Origin: an uncultured Anaerofilum sp.
GTDB taxonomy: Bacteria > Bacillota > Clostridia > Oscillospirales > Ruminococcaceae
Length of the DNA: 56,432 nucleotides
NCBI GenBank assembly: GCA_944385935.1
Contig: CALWZC010000017.1
Span: 1-56,432, forward strand
Reading direction: 5' to 3'
How positions within the stretch are numbered: position 1 is the first letter of the stretch; the number at the start of each line of letters is the position of its first letter. A program made the position numbers and the translations under genes. Below the pieces are notes generated by a model. That model saw only the letters and a program-made list of their open reading frames with translations. It ran no database searches and was not told the DNA's origin. Shown one piece after another: positions 17,874 through 26,619 of the stretch.

Positions 17874-19040
17874 ATGACAGAATTTTTATTAAAATCCTTT
17901 GTCAAAGGGTACCCAGATACAAAAAATCCTGCTGTTCGTACAGGGTGCGGAAATGTGGCAGGTGCAGTGGGTATTGTATGCAATCTGTTATTGTGTGGAT
18001 TCAAATTTTTGGCAGGAGTTCTTACCTCCAGTGTTGCCATTTCTGCGGATGCGGTAAACAATCTTTCCGATGCCTCCTCCAGCATTATCACTTTGCTGGG
18101 ATTTCGCATGGCAGCAAAGCCGGCAGATGCCGAGCACCCCTATGGACATGGAAGAACAGAATACTTGTCTGGTTTGGCAGTTAGTGTGATGATTTTGCTC
18201 ATTGGTTTGGAATTGGTGAAAACCAGTATCGAAAAAATTCAACATCCCCAAGCCATTAGCACAGGATGGTTGCCACTGCTAATTTTGGCAGTGTCTATTC
18301 TAGTAAAACTATGGATGGCATTGTTTAATTATACTGTAGGAAAAAAAATTGAATCTTCTACATTGCAGGCAACAGCAGCCGACAGCCGCAACGACGTTAT
18401 CAGCACAGGTGCAGTTTTGTTGGCAACCATTCTACAAATGGTGTTTGGCTGGAAAATAGATGGTTGGATAGGTCTCGCTGTAGCAATTTTTATTCTGTAC
18501 AGTGGATGGGGATTGATAAAAGAGGCAGTTGCTCCCTTGTTGGGGCAGGCACCAGACCCAGAACTAGTAAATCAAATTGTAGAGGTAACTCGTAGTTATC
18601 CCGGTGTGTTGGGAATCCATGACCTCATTGTTCATGATTATGGCCCCGGTCGTCAGTTTGCCAGCCTTCATGTAGAAATGGGGGCAGATGTGGACGTGTT
18701 GGAAAGCCATAATATTATTGACCAGATTGAACGGCGGTTTTTGAAGGATTACAACCTTCATGTAATTATTCACTATGACCCAGTGATAAAAGATAACGGA
18801 GAAATGCAGCAAACACGGGAATTTTTATCTATGGCATTAAAAAAACTTGACCCCCGCTTGACCTTGCATGACCTGCGAATGGTTCCCGGCCCCAGCCATA
18901 CAAATTTGATTTTTGACGTGGTAACACCCCATGATTTTGAAATGCAGGATTGTCGTTTGAAAGCAGAGATTCAGCAAATTGCAAAAAATAAAAATCCCCA
19001 ATGGAATTGTATGGTTACAGTAGAGCACAGTTTTGTATAA
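17874..19040 (+). CDS. Cation diffusion facilitator family transporter
   Basis: A 388-residue inner-membrane antiporter predicted to export divalent metals such as zinc, manganese or iron in exchange for protons. Six hydrophobic helices lie in ~30-205. The metal-site motifs SADAVNNLSDASSS and HPYGHGRTEYLSGL are present, and the C-terminal cytosolic domain (~215-388) holds HDLIVHDYGPGRQFASLHVEM. I chose ATG 17874, which follows GGAAAGGAAAG; a TTG at 17850 is possible but weaker. Metal specificity cannot be told from sequence alone. A strong terminator follows. Confidence 0.92.
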   Translation: MTEFLLKSFVKGYPDTKNPAVRTGCGNVAGAVGIVCNLLLCGFKFLAGVLTSSVAISADAVNNLSDASSSIITLLGFRMAAKPADAEHPYGHGRTEYLSGLAVSVMILLIGLELVKTSIEKIQHPQAISTGWLPLLILAVSILVKLWMALFNYTVGKKIESSTLQATAADSRNDVISTGAVLLATILQMVFGWKIDGWIGLAVAIFILYSGWGLIKEAVAPLLGQAPDPELVNQIVEVTRSYPGVLGIHDLIVHDYGPGRQFASLHVEMGADVDVLESHNIIDQIERRFLKDYNLHVIIHYDPVIKDNGEMQQTREFLSMALKKLDPRLTLHDLRMVPGPSHTNLIFDVVTPHDFEMQDCRLKAEIQQIAKNKNPQWNCMVTVEHSFV

Positions 19041-19044
19041 AAGG

Positions 19045-19087
19045 AAAAAATGCTTTGGGTATAGAAAAAATACCCAAAGCATTTTTT
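19045..19087. terminator. Bidirectional terminator between CDF gene and P-loop kinase gene
   Basis: AAAAAATGCTTTGGGTAT pairs perfectly with ATACCCAAAGCATTTTTT around a 7-base loop. It serves both converging genes and overlaps the last codon of the minus-strand kinase. Confidence 0.92.
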
Positions 19088-19610
19088 ATAGCTGTATGGT
19101 TTCTACAATATCCTTGATAGAGTAAGTTTTGTGGATAAGAATATAGGGTAAATGATACTTTTTGCACTGGATAAAATTATGGCGGTTTTGCTCCAAAGCC
19201 TCTGCAATACAAAAAGCGTTTTCTATGCGTTGTTCGGACACACAAGCATACTTTTGTATTTTTTCAAAGTTTTTTCGGATGTAGCTACTAGAGAAAATAA
19301 TACAATAATACCGTATTTCTGCAAGGTAACAAGGTTCAAAATCCTTTTTCCAGTCAAAAGGAATATAGCAACCCTCAATAATTAGATTTTGATGGTTTTC
19401 GATGGCTGTTTTGATAATGCCTTTTATCACTGGCCAAAGATATGTGGTAAGGGATTGGTCATCCTCTGGCGTAAGAGAGGTGTAACCACTGCGGATAAGC
19501 CCCATTTTGAGGTGGTCAATGGACAAAAAAGAAATGTTTGTTTCTTCCATCAGCTTTTGGGCAATGGTAGTTTTTCCAGTGTGAGAGGCACCAGATAGCA
19601 AAAAAATCAT
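19086..19610 (-). CDS. P-loop kinase-like protein (AAA_33/zeta-toxin/2-PGK type)
   Basis: The 174-residue protein begins with a strand and Walker A motif, MIFLLSGASHTGKTT, and has a LIIEGCYIP strand resembling the Walker B region of small-molecule kinases. The IDHLKMGLIRSGY segment after strand 2 is typical of the adenylate-kinase-like/2-phosphoglycerate-kinase-like group. Its ATG overlaps the stop of the upstream GNAT gene as ATGA, so the two are translationally coupled. Substrate unknown; phosphorylation of a small molecule, or of an antibiotic-like compound as in related pairs, is only a possibility. Confidence 0.75.
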   Translation of the reverse strand: MIFLLSGASHTGKTTIAQKLMEETNISFLSIDHLKMGLIRSGYTSLTPEDDQSLTTYLWPVIKGIIKTAIENHQNLIIEGCYIPFDWKKDFEPCYLAEIRYYCIIFSSSYIRKNFEKIQKYACVSEQRIENAFCIAEALEQNRHNFIQCKKYHLPYILIHKTYSIKDIVETIQL

Positions 19611-20059
19611 AGAGTTTTCTCCATAAAATAGTTGTACAACCGAACACCATTGCGCTCTACTTGATTTTGGTATTGAGTGATATACCCCATTTTTTCAAAA
19701 AATGGGCGAGCGGTAATGGAAGCATACACAGAAATTTTAGGCACAGAAAAGGCTTGCTCCAACTGTTGGCATAAAGCAGAGGCAATCCCTCTTTTTTGAT
19801 AGTCCTTGTGGATATACAGTCTGTCCAAATATCCTGTAGAATCTATATCCCCAAAGCCAACAATTTTGTCATCCTCCACTGCTACTAATGTATGGTGTGC
19901 TAAAAAGGAATTATCCCAAGCAGCTAGGTCAATTTGTCCTGTGGCCCATGCGTTGCATTGTTCTTTTGTATAATCTTTTCGATTGATGGTGTGTACAGTA
20001 TCATAAAATAGTTGAGCCATTTGACTGCAATCTGAGGATACATAAGGGCGAATAATCAA
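19607..20059 (-). CDS. GNAT family N-acetyltransferase
   Basis: A 150-residue acetyl-CoA-dependent transferase. The N-terminal IIRPYVSSDCSQMAQLFYDTV strand-helix, the central VAVEDDKIVGFGDID strands, the acetyl-CoA loop YQKRGIASAL and the C-terminal ARPFFEKMGYI segment are all in place. I chose a TTG start at 20059, seven bases after AAGGAGG. The longer frame from 20134 would run into the tRNA-Lys gene and its terminator. It shares an ATGA overlap with the P-loop kinase. The acceptor is unknown. Confidence 0.88.
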   Translation of the reverse strand: MIIRPYVSSDCSQMAQLFYDTVHTINRKDYTKEQCNAWATGQIDLAAWDNSFLAHHTLVAVEDDKIVGFGDIDSTGYLDRLYIHKDYQKRGIASALCQQLEQAFSVPKISVYASITARPFFEKMGYITQYQNQVERNGVRLYNYFMEKTL

Positions 20060-20092
20060 AAGCAATCCTCCTTTTTTGAGAATAAATAAAAG

Positions 20093-20122
20093 AAAAAGCG
20101 ACCTGATAAACAGGTCGCTTTC
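20093..20122 (-). terminator. Terminator of tRNA-Lys
   Basis: On the minus strand AAAGCGACCTG pairs with CAGGTCGCTTT and is followed by TTCTTTT, just after the tRNA. Confidence 0.9.
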
Positions 20123-20123
20123 A

Positions 20124-20199
20124 TGGTGAGCCATCGGAGATTCGAACTCCGGACACCCTGATTAAAAGTCAGGTGCTCTGCCGGCTGAGCTAATGGCTC
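20124..20199 (-). tRNA. tRNA-Lys (TTT)
   Basis: The minus strand gives a complete cloverleaf: acceptor GAGCCAT/ATGGCTC, D-arm GCTC..GAGC, anticodon loop CTTTTAA with anticodon TTT, T-arm CCGGAG-TTCGAAT-CTCC and encoded CCA. It has its own promoter and terminator. Confidence 0.97.
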
Positions 20200-20212
20200 A
20201 CAACGCTTTATT

Positions 20213-20241
20213 ATTATAGCAACAGTGAGCCATATTGTCAA
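20213..20241 (-). promoter_or_regulatory. Consensus promoter of tRNA-Lys
   Basis: On the minus strand TTGACA and TATAAT, both perfect, are 17 bases apart and lie ~14 bases before the tRNA 5' end. Confidence 0.9.
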
Positions 20242-20307
20242 CAGGTTTTTTGAAAAAAACTGAAGAAATTTTCTGCCTTTTAAAAATATACGAAAATACG
20301 TGAAAAA

Positions 20308-22242
20308 TTATCTCTCTTTGTTTTCGATTTCTTTGCAAATTTGCTCTACAAATTCTGCAATGGGTTTGGTTCCGCCCTTTTCCTCCTTTCGGGCACGCAC
20401 TGCTACAGTGCCATCTTCTGCTTCTTTGTCGCCTACAACCAACATGTAGGGGATTTTCTTCAGTTGTGCCTCACGAATTTTGTAGCCCATCTTTTCAGCA
20501 CGGTAGTCGGTTTCTACTCGTACACCAGCAGCCTCTAATTGCTTATGCACCTTTTCGGCATAATCGTGGTGTTTTTCGCTGATGGGAATTACCATCACTT
20601 GTGTGGGCATCAACCATACAGGCAGAGCACCGGCGTATTTCTCCAACAATAGTGCTATAGTACGCTCGTAGCAACCAATGGAGGTGCGATGGATAATATA
20701 GGGGGTGCGCTCTTTGCCATCTACATCGGTGTAGTGCATACCGAATTTTTCTGCTAGTAGCATATCAATCTGGATGGTAATGAGGGTATCCTCTTTGCCA
20801 AATACATTTTTAATCTGAATATCCAGTTTTGGACCATAGAAAGCAGCCTCATCAATGCCAACTTCATATTCCAAGCCCAGATGGTCAAGAATTTTCTTCA
20901 TCAAAGATTGGGCTTCTTCCCACTGCTCGCTGGTGCCTTCATATTTATCTTTGCGGTTGGGGTCCCACTGGCTAAACCGATAGCTTACATCCTCAGCAAG
21001 ACCAACGGTTTCCAACATTTCTTTTGCCAATTCCAAACAGCCACGGAATTCCTCCTCCAACTGTTCAGGGCGCAAAATCAAGTGACCTTCGCTGATAGTG
21101 AACTGACGCACACGAATGAGGCCGTGCATCTCGCCGGAATCTTCGTTGCGGAATAGGGTAGAGGTTTCGCCTAAACGCATGGGCAAATCACGGTAAGAAC
21201 GCTTGCGGTTTAGGAATACTTGATACTGGAAGGGACAAGTCATGGGGCGCAGAGCAAAACACTCTTTGGTTTCATCATCAGCATCACCCAAAATAAACAT
21301 ACCATCCCGATAATGGTCCCAGTGCCCACTGATACGGTACAGGTCACGCTTTGCCATAAAGGGAGTTTTGGTCAACTGATAACCATGCTTTTGTTCGGTG
21401 TCCTCTACCCAGCGTTGCAAAAGCTGAATGGTGCGGGCACCGTTAGGCAGCAAAATGGGAAGTCCTTGACCAATGCTTTCTACAGTGGTGAAATATTCCA
21501 ACTCGCGACCAATTTTGTTGTGGTCACGTTTGCGGGCTTCCTCTTGTTGCTGCAAATATTCTTCCAACTCGCTAGCCTTGGGGAAGGCAATGCCATATAC
21601 ACGGCACAAGCTGTCACGGGAAGAATCTCCACGCCAATATGCGCTGGTGGCTTGCAGCAGCTTTACTGCTTTTACAGGGGCGGTACTCATCAGATGAGGT
21701 CCAGCGCACAGGTCAATGAAGTCACCTTGTACATAAATGGAAAGCTCCATGCCCTTTTGTGCATACTCTTCCAACAATTCCAGCTTGTAGGGCTGATTTG
21801 CAAAAAGCTGACGACCTTCTTCCACAGTAATGATTCTTTGCTCCAGAGGAAGGTCAGCTTTGGCAATCTTTTTCATTTCTGCCTCAATGTCAGCAAATTG
21901 GTCAGGAGTAAAGGGTTTTACACCACCTACATCATAATACCAACCATTTTCCAAAGCGGGACCAATGCCAAAGTGTGCTTCGGGGTACAAATGTTGAATG
22001 GCTTGTGCCATTACATGGGCGGCAGTATGCCAAAATGCCTCTTTGCCCTCTTTGTCGGAGAAGGTTAAAATTTCCAGAGTGCAATCCTCTTGTAAAGAGG
22101 TGCGCAGGTCACACACTTGACCGTTGACCTTTGCTGCACAGGCAGCTTTGTACAAACCAGCACCAATGCTTTTGGCAACCTCTGCGGCAGAGATGCCAGA
22201 TTCAAATTCTTTTACAGTTCCTTTCAAGTCTACACGAATCAT
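20308..22242 (-). CDS. thrS: Threonyl-tRNA synthetase
   Basis: ThrRS charges tRNA-Thr and edits mis-attached serine. The 644-residue protein has an N-terminal TGS domain (~1-60), the editing domain with HTAAHVMAQAIQ (~70-215), the class II core (~240-535) with FALRPMTCPFQYQVF, RLGETSTLFRNEDSGEMHGLIRVRQF and a final TSIGCYERTIALLLE motif, and an anticodon-binding domain (~540-640). The length is normal. The start at 22242 follows AAGGAGG; a longer open frame extends into the T-box leader but has no ribosome site. Expression is governed by the T-box. Confidence 0.97.
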   Translation of the reverse strand: MIRVDLKGTVKEFESGISAAEVAKSIGAGLYKAACAAKVNGQVCDLRTSLQEDCTLEILTFSDKEGKEAFWHTAAHVMAQAIQHLYPEAHFGIGPALENGWYYDVGGVKPFTPDQFADIEAEMKKIAKADLPLEQRIITVEEGRQLFANQPYKLELLEEYAQKGMELSIYVQGDFIDLCAGPHLMSTAPVKAVKLLQATSAYWRGDSSRDSLCRVYGIAFPKASELEEYLQQQEEARKRDHNKIGRELEYFTTVESIGQGLPILLPNGARTIQLLQRWVEDTEQKHGYQLTKTPFMAKRDLYRISGHWDHYRDGMFILGDADDETKECFALRPMTCPFQYQVFLNRKRSYRDLPMRLGETSTLFRNEDSGEMHGLIRVRQFTISEGHLILRPEQLEEEFRGCLELAKEMLETVGLAEDVSYRFSQWDPNRKDKYEGTSEQWEEAQSLMKKILDHLGLEYEVGIDEAAFYGPKLDIQIKNVFGKEDTLITIQIDMLLAEKFGMHYTDVDGKERTPYIIHRTSIGCYERTIALLLEKYAGALPVWLMPTQVMVIPISEKHHDYAEKVHKQLEAAGVRVETDYRAEKMGYKIREAQLKKIPYMLVVGDKEAEDGTVAVRARKEEKGGTKPIAEFVEQICKEIENKER

Positions 22243-22261
22243 CTTGCAGTTTCCTCCTTGT

Positions 22262-22605
22262 TTCATGAAATGCAATAAAAAACGCTTCATCCCACACATT
22301 GTTGTAATGCGGGATGAAGCGGTAAGCTCCACGGTTCCACCCGAATTGCACTGCCTCCTTTTTAAAGAGAAAGTGCCTCTCTTGCCCATGATAACGGTAG
22401 GGAAAGCCCGACAGGGGTTCGCCCCTGCTGCTCAATGGTGGTAAGCCATGCTTCGTTACACTGCCGCTTCCAGCACAGTAGAACATCTACCTTTCAAAAG
22501 AAGTAGGGTGTCTTCTGGCGGCATTCTCTGTTGCACTAGCAAGCACAGCCGTTTGTCCATGTCAATGCATTTGCAGGATGAAGTTTACAGCAGATAAAAA
22601 ATGCT
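22262..22605 (-). promoter_or_regulatory. T-box leader controlling thrS
   Basis: The minus-strand leader between promoter and thrS contains the signature GGGTGGAACCGTGG at 22329-22342, followed by a terminator hairpin. Upstream, GCCGCCAG and CTGGAAGCGGC form the base of the Stem I region. T-boxes sense uncharged tRNA, here presumably tRNA-Thr, and allow read-through when it accumulates. I did not fix the specifier triplet. Confidence 0.92.
22276..22320 (-). terminator. T-box terminator hairpin
   Basis: On the minus strand GCTTCATCCCGCA pairs with TGTGGGATGAAGC and is followed by GTTTTTTATT. The alternative antiterminator would use the T-box sequence just upstream. Confidence 0.9.
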
Positions 22606-22614
22606 GTTTCTATT

Positions 22615-22644
22615 ATATTACACACTGCTACAAACAAAGTCAAC
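22615..22644 (-). promoter_or_regulatory. Promoter of thrS T-box transcript
   Basis: On the minus strand TTGACT is followed by TAATAT after 18 bases, overlapping a TATAAT. The region lies just upstream of the T-box Stem I. Confidence 0.65.
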
Positions 22645-22685
22645 TGCTTTTATTTCCACGTTCTTTGTACAGTATGAACAATTTC

Positions 22686-22714
22686 TTGACAAGCTGTGCT
22701 GTGTGCTTTACAAT
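22686..22714 (+). promoter_or_regulatory. Promoter of rny
   Basis: TTGACA (22686-22691) and TACAAT (22709-22714) are 17 bases apart, pointing to rny, whose start is ~165 bases downstream. A small ATGGGCG/TGCCCAT hairpin (22768-22785) lies in the leader. Confidence 0.8.
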
Positions 22715-22880
22715 AGAAAAAGGATAAATTTGTTATGGAGCAAAAGGCCGCAGTGCCTGTTTTTTTTATGGGCGATTTTGCCCATAGATAAAGGGGCAAA
22801 GGAGGTCTTGCGCTTTTCTTTTCCATGGCGCAATTTATTCGCTCAATAGTGAATTTTTAGAGAAATAGGAGTGAACAACA

Positions 22881-24434
22881 ATGTCACCAGTATTGACTGC
22901 ATTGATTGTTCTTGTTGTGGGCGTTCTTTGTTGTGTAGCGGGCTTTTTTGTGGGCGAAACCCATCGTAGAAAGACCGCTGAACAAAAAATCGGCAGTGCC
23001 GAAGAAGAAGCAAAGCGCATTGTAAACGAGGCAATCAAAACCGCTGAACAAAAACGAAAAGAAACCCTAATGGAAGCCAAGGATGAGGCTTTCCGCTTAA
23101 AGTCCGAAACAGACAAAGAATTGAAAGAAAGACGGAGCGAGCTTTCCCGTCAGGAACGCCGGCTAGACCAGAAAGAGGAGTCCATAGACCGCCGTTCTCA
23201 AAATATGGAACAAAAAGAAAACGACCTAAAAAAGCGCACCGAATTGGTGGAGGCACGTCTAGACGAATTGGAGCAAATGAAGGTTCGCCAACTGGAAAAG
23301 TTGGAGGCCATTGCAGCTTTGTCCCAAGAGGATGCAAAGCATTTGCTGTTAAGCCGTGTGGATGAGCAATTAGCCCATGAAAAGGCAATGCGTATGGCTG
23401 CTTTTGAGGCACAAACCAAAGATGAAGCAGACCAGATGGCAAGGGAACTGATTAGCCAAGCATTGGCCCGCTGTGCAGCAGACCACTCCAGCGAAGCAAC
23501 CGTTACTGTGGTACCTTTGCCCAATGACGAGATGAAAGGGCGTATTATTGGTAGAGAGGGACGGAATATCCGTACTTTGGAAACTGCTACCGGCGTAGAA
23601 TTGATTATTGATGATACTCCTGAAGCCATTACCCTTTCTAGCTTTGACCAAGTGCGTAGAGAGGTTGCCCGCATGGCATTGGAGCGTTTGATTACCGACG
23701 GACGTATCCATCCTGCACGCATTGAGGAAACAGTAGACAAGTGCCGCCGTGAATTGGAATTGACCATGAAACGAGAAGGCGAACGAGCTGTTATGGATGT
23801 GGGTGTTCATGGAATTCACCCCGATATTGTAAAGCTGTTGGGTCGCTTGCGGTTCCGCACCAGCTATGGACAAAATGTGTTGAACCACTCTTTGGAGGTC
23901 GCCTATCTTTCTGGCATTATGGCAGCAGAGTTGGGCTTGAATGTTCAGCAGGCTCGCCGTGCTGGTTTGCTTCATGATATTGGAAAATCTCTAAATCATG
24001 AGATTGAGGGAAGCCATGTGCAAATTGGTGTGGACATTGCTAAAAAGTACAAGGAAAATCCTGCTGTAATTCACGCCATTGAAGCACACCATGGGGATGT
24101 TGAACCCAAAACTCCCCTTGCTTTTGTGGTTATGGCAGCAGATGCCATCAGTGCTGCCCGTCCCGGTGCTCGTCGTGAGAACTTGGAAAGCTATATCAAG
24201 CGTTTGGAGAATCTGGAAGAAATCAGCCGCAGCTTTGAAGGAGTAGAAAACGCCTTTGCTGTGCAGGCTGGTCGTGAAATTCGGATTATGGTAAAGCCCG
24301 AAGTTGTGAACGATGACCAGTTGATTCTTCTTGCTCATTCCATTACTCGAAAGATTGAGGAAGAGTTGAATTATCCCGGACAGATTAAAGTAAACGTTAT
24401 CCGGGAAAGCCGTGCAGTAGAGTACGCAAAATAA
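22881..24434 (+). CDS. rny: Ribonuclease Y
   Basis: RNase Y is the membrane-tethered endonuclease that starts bulk mRNA decay in Firmicutes. The 517-residue protein shows an N-terminal membrane helix (~4-25), a long charged coiled coil (~30-200), a KH domain with [17 protein letters not shown] (~210-270) and an HD domain (~330-425) with catalytic [15 protein letters not shown]. The length matches the family. An AGGAGT site precedes the ATG. It has its own promoter and terminator. Confidence 0.97.
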   Translation: MSPVLTALIVLVVGVLCCVAGFFVGETHRRKTAEQKIGSAEEEAKRIVNEAIKTAEQKRKETLMEAKDEAFRLKSETDKELKERRSELSRQERRLDQKEESIDRRSQNMEQKENDLKKRTELVEARLDELEQMKVRQLEKLEAIAALSQEDAKHLLLSRVDEQLAHEKAMRMAAFEAQTKDEADQMARELISQALARCAADHSSEATVTVVPLPNDEMKGRIIGREGRNIRTLETATGVELIIDDTPEAITLSSFDQVRREVARMALERLITDGRIHPARIEETVDKCRRELELTMKREGERAVMDVGVHGIHPDIVKLLGRLRFRTSYGQNVLNHSLEVAYLSGIMAAELGLNVQQARRAGLLHDIGKSLNHEIEGSHVQIGVDIAKKYKENPAVIHAIEAHHGDVEPKTPLAFVVMAADAISAARPGARRENLESYIKRLENLEEISRSFEGVENAFAVQAGREIRIMVKPEVVNDDQLILLAHSITRKIEEELNYPGQIKVNVIRESRAVEYAK

Positions 24435-24441
24435 TTGTTAT

Positions 24442-24481
24442 AAAAAGCCCCCACAGGCGTTGTGCTTGTGGGGGCTTTGTT
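24442..24481 (+). terminator. Terminator of rny
   Basis: AAAAAGCCCCCACA pairs with TGTGGGGGCTTT with a short loop, followed by GTTTGC. It lies about 10 bases after the stop. Confidence 0.85.
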
Positions 24482-24485
24482 TGCA

Positions 24486-24521
24486 AATAAAAAGCTGCCC
24501 CAAATGGATTGGGGCAGTTGG
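24486..24521 (-). terminator. Terminator of the sugar kinase gene
   Basis: On the minus strand ACTGCCCCAATCC pairs with GGGGCAGCTTTTTATT around a small loop; the T-run follows the stem in the minus direction, just past the kinase stop. Confidence 0.8.
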
Positions 24522-24529
24522 TGCAAACA

Positions 24530-25558
24530 TTATCGGTTTAGCTCACTTTGTGGGCCAGTGGCATTGTGAGCCCTGATAATGCGGTTAATCTCTTTAAAGT
24601 CAGAGGAGGGCAGGTCGCCAGGAATGGTATTCTTGACAGCACTGGTGGCATTGCCAAACTGAAGGGCTTTCATGGGGTCATTGTAGTTTAGAAGCCCAAA
24701 CAGAACACCAGCTACATAAGCATCACCACTACCAATGCGGTCTACAACATCAATATCATAATAGGGGTCTTCTGTGTAGAATTGGTCGGTTTCCGCAGAG
24801 TAAATAACAGAAGTAAAATCGTGCTTTTTGGGGCTGATGACCTTCCGTTGTGTGGTAGCAACAATTTTTACACCATATTCTTTGCAATAGCTTTTCATGA
24901 TGTCAGACATCTCGCCTGTTTTTTGGAACATCCGACGGCTGCTTTCCTCGGAAATAAACAGCACATCCACATAGGGTAAAATTTGTTGAATGGTGGTGCG
25001 TGCGGTTTCCTCATCCCATAGGTTGGCACGATAGTTTACATCAAAGGAAATTTTTGCACCGTTTTCCTTAAAGCTCTTGATTAGATGGATAGCAGTTTCC
25101 TGTGTAGCTTGGGACAAGGCCAAGGTAATTCCACTCGTATGAAACATTCTGGTGTCTGCATACACATCAGAAGGAATTTCATCCATGTGAATACGATTGA
25201 TAGAGGAACCTGCACGGTCGTACACAATACCGGGCTTTCGGGGGGCAGCACCGTTTTCGTAATAGTAAATACCCAAACGTGCGCCGGGCTCGCCGTCATA
25301 GATTAGATAGTCGTCAGAAACTCCCACAAAACGGATACGATTTTTAATATAGGTGCCCATTTCATTATCTGGCAATTTGGAGATAATTCCAGTACGCAAG
25401 CCCAATAGAGATACACCACTGGCGACATTCAATTCGGCTCCGCCGGCTCTCTTTTCAAAAATATCTCCCCGAACCAAACGCTCACCAGAAGGTGGAGATA
25501 GGCGAAGCATAATTTCTCCAAAGGTTACCAAATCAAAACTTTTGTGTTGGGTGCACAT
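24530..25558 (-). CDS. kdgK: PfkB-family sugar kinase, probable 2-dehydro-3-deoxygluconokinase
   Basis: A 342-residue ribokinase-type enzyme predicted to phosphorylate 2-keto-3-deoxygluconate to KDPG. The N-terminal FDLVTFGEIMLRLSPP, the GGAELNVASGVSLLGL sugar-binding loop and the C-terminal RIGSGDAYVAGVLFGLL with the catalytic Asp of GSGDA match KdgK-type members. The start at 25558 is the ATG directly before MCTQHKSF, behind GAGAGGAAG at long spacing; the open frame extends upstream without a better site. It is divergent from a Crp/Fnr regulator. KDG is the product of uronate breakdown, which would fit the PL8 lyase. Fructokinase or another PfkB sugar kinase is the main alternative. Confidence 0.8.
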   Translation of the reverse strand: MCTQHKSFDLVTFGEIMLRLSPPSGERLVRGDIFEKRAGGAELNVASGVSLLGLRTGIISKLPDNEMGTYIKNRIRFVGVSDDYLIYDGEPGARLGIYYYENGAAPRKPGIVYDRAGSSINRIHMDEIPSDVYADTRMFHTSGITLALSQATQETAIHLIKSFKENGAKISFDVNYRANLWDEETARTTIQQILPYVDVLFISEESSRRMFQKTGEMSDIMKSYCKEYGVKIVATTQRKVISPKKHDFTSVIYSAETDQFYTEDPYYDIDVVDRIGSGDAYVAGVLFGLLNYNDPMKALQFGNATSAVKNTIPGDLPSSDFKEINRIIRAHNATGPQSELNR

Positions 25559-25686
25559 AATACAAACGCTTCCTCTCAGTATGTAAAATTTGTCCATATT
25601 TGTGAGAAAATTATACCAAAAAAAATAGTTTAACACAATGCTGTTGTACAAGATTTCTTGTTTTACCTCTGTTATTATAAAATTTT

Positions 25687-25702
25687 TGTATATTTGTATA
25701 CA
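25687..25702. promoter_or_regulatory. Palindromic candidate operator TGTATA-N4-TATACA
   Basis: A perfect 6-6 inverted repeat lies directly upstream of the -35 box of the Crp/Fnr gene and within the shared intergenic region with kdgK. Its size and placement fit a class I activator or autoregulatory site for a dimeric helix-turn-helix protein. The match to this regulator is inference. Confidence 0.55.
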
Positions 25703-25704
25703 TG

Positions 25705-25732
25705 TTGATTATAGTAAAAAAAACGGTATAAT
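25705..25732 (+). promoter_or_regulatory. Promoter of the Crp/Fnr regulator gene
   Basis: TTGATT (25705-25710) and TATAAT (25727-25732) are 16 bases apart, giving a leader of ~70 bases before the start codon at 25808. Confidence 0.75.
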
Positions 25733-25807
25733 AGGCTTAGGAAAAATAGAAAAGTATAGATGGATTTTGTATATATTTGCTATACCCAAAGAAAAAGGAG
25801 AACCCCT

Positions 25808-26506
25808 ATGGAAGAGCATTTTTCGGTGATTGCCTCCAGCCTGCTTTTTGAAAATATTCCCTCTGAGGAGCTGCCTCAGTTGTTGGACTGTTTGCAGGCT
25901 TCTGTGCGCCGTTTTGAGAAAAATCAGGTGATTTTTTGGGCAGGACAGCAGATAACCCAAACAGCATTGGTGCTTTCGGGAGAGGTGCAGCTGTGGGAAG
26001 AAGATATTGTAGGCAACCGAAGTATACACAACCGGTTTTTGCCAAAGGATACCTTTGGAGAAATTTATGTGTGTGATGAGTCTACCCTCATTACGGCCAG
26101 TGCTGTGGCTGTAAAACCCTCGGAAATTTTGTTTATTCAAAGGCATCGCCTTCTTGGTCGCACAGGTTGTGCTGGGCCCTATCATCGGCAACTTTTGGAA
26201 AATTTGCTCCATATTACTACCCGACGTGCCCTAGATTTATCCCGAAAGGTATCTTTTCTTTCTCGGCGCACCTTGCGAGAAAAGCTGCTGGCGTATTTAT
26301 CAGCACAGGCAAGATTATCCCAAACCTGCTTATTTTCCATTCCCTTTAGTCGGCAGGAATTGGCAGATTACCTCAGTGTAGACCGCAGTGCCCTCTCGAA
26401 AGAACTTTCCAAAATGAAAGAAGAAGGGCTTTTAGATTACCATTTAAACCGGTTTCATCTGTTTCCTGATACTTGTCAATGTGAGAAAAAATCCCCTAAA
26501 AAATAG
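25808..26506 (+). CDS. Crp/Fnr family transcription regulator
   Basis: The 232-residue protein has an N-terminal cyclic-nucleotide-binding-type beta barrel (~15-125), a dimer helix (~130-155) and a C-terminal winged helix with the recognition segment FSRQELADYLSVDRSALSKELSKM (~178-205). It has few N-terminal cysteines, so a classical FNR iron-sulfur cluster is unlikely; the effector is unknown. The start at 25808 follows AAAAAGGAG. It is divergent from kdgK and lies upstream of the thioredoxin pair, either of which may be its target. A paralog sits at 40.5 kb. Confidence 0.88.
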   Translation: MEEHFSVIASSLLFENIPSEELPQLLDCLQASVRRFEKNQVIFWAGQQITQTALVLSGEVQLWEEDIVGNRSIHNRFLPKDTFGEIYVCDESTLITASAVAVKPSEILFIQRHRLLGRTGCAGPYHRQLLENLLHITTRRALDLSRKVSFLSRRTLREKLLAYLSAQARLSQTCLFSIPFSRQELADYLSVDRSALSKELSKMKEEGLLDYHLNRFHLFPDTCQCEKKSPKK

Positions 26507-26543
26507 CTATCTATGGTTTGTTGCAAAAACAACGGATTTTTTT

Positions 26544-26572
26544 TCGATAGAAGGATATAATAGCACTATCGA
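26544..26572. promoter_or_regulatory. Inverted repeat TCGATAG-N15-CTATCGA around the trxA -10 box
   Basis: TCGATAG (26544-26550) and CTATCGA (26566-26572) are perfect 7-base arms flanking the TATAAT at 26556-26561. A recognisable -35 is missing at the right distance. A dimeric regulator binding here would control access to the trxA-trxB promoter. Confidence 0.6.
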
Positions 26573-26619
26573 CAGAACAAACCACCCGAAAGGGTAGCAT
26601 AGAAGGGAGATTTTTTACT

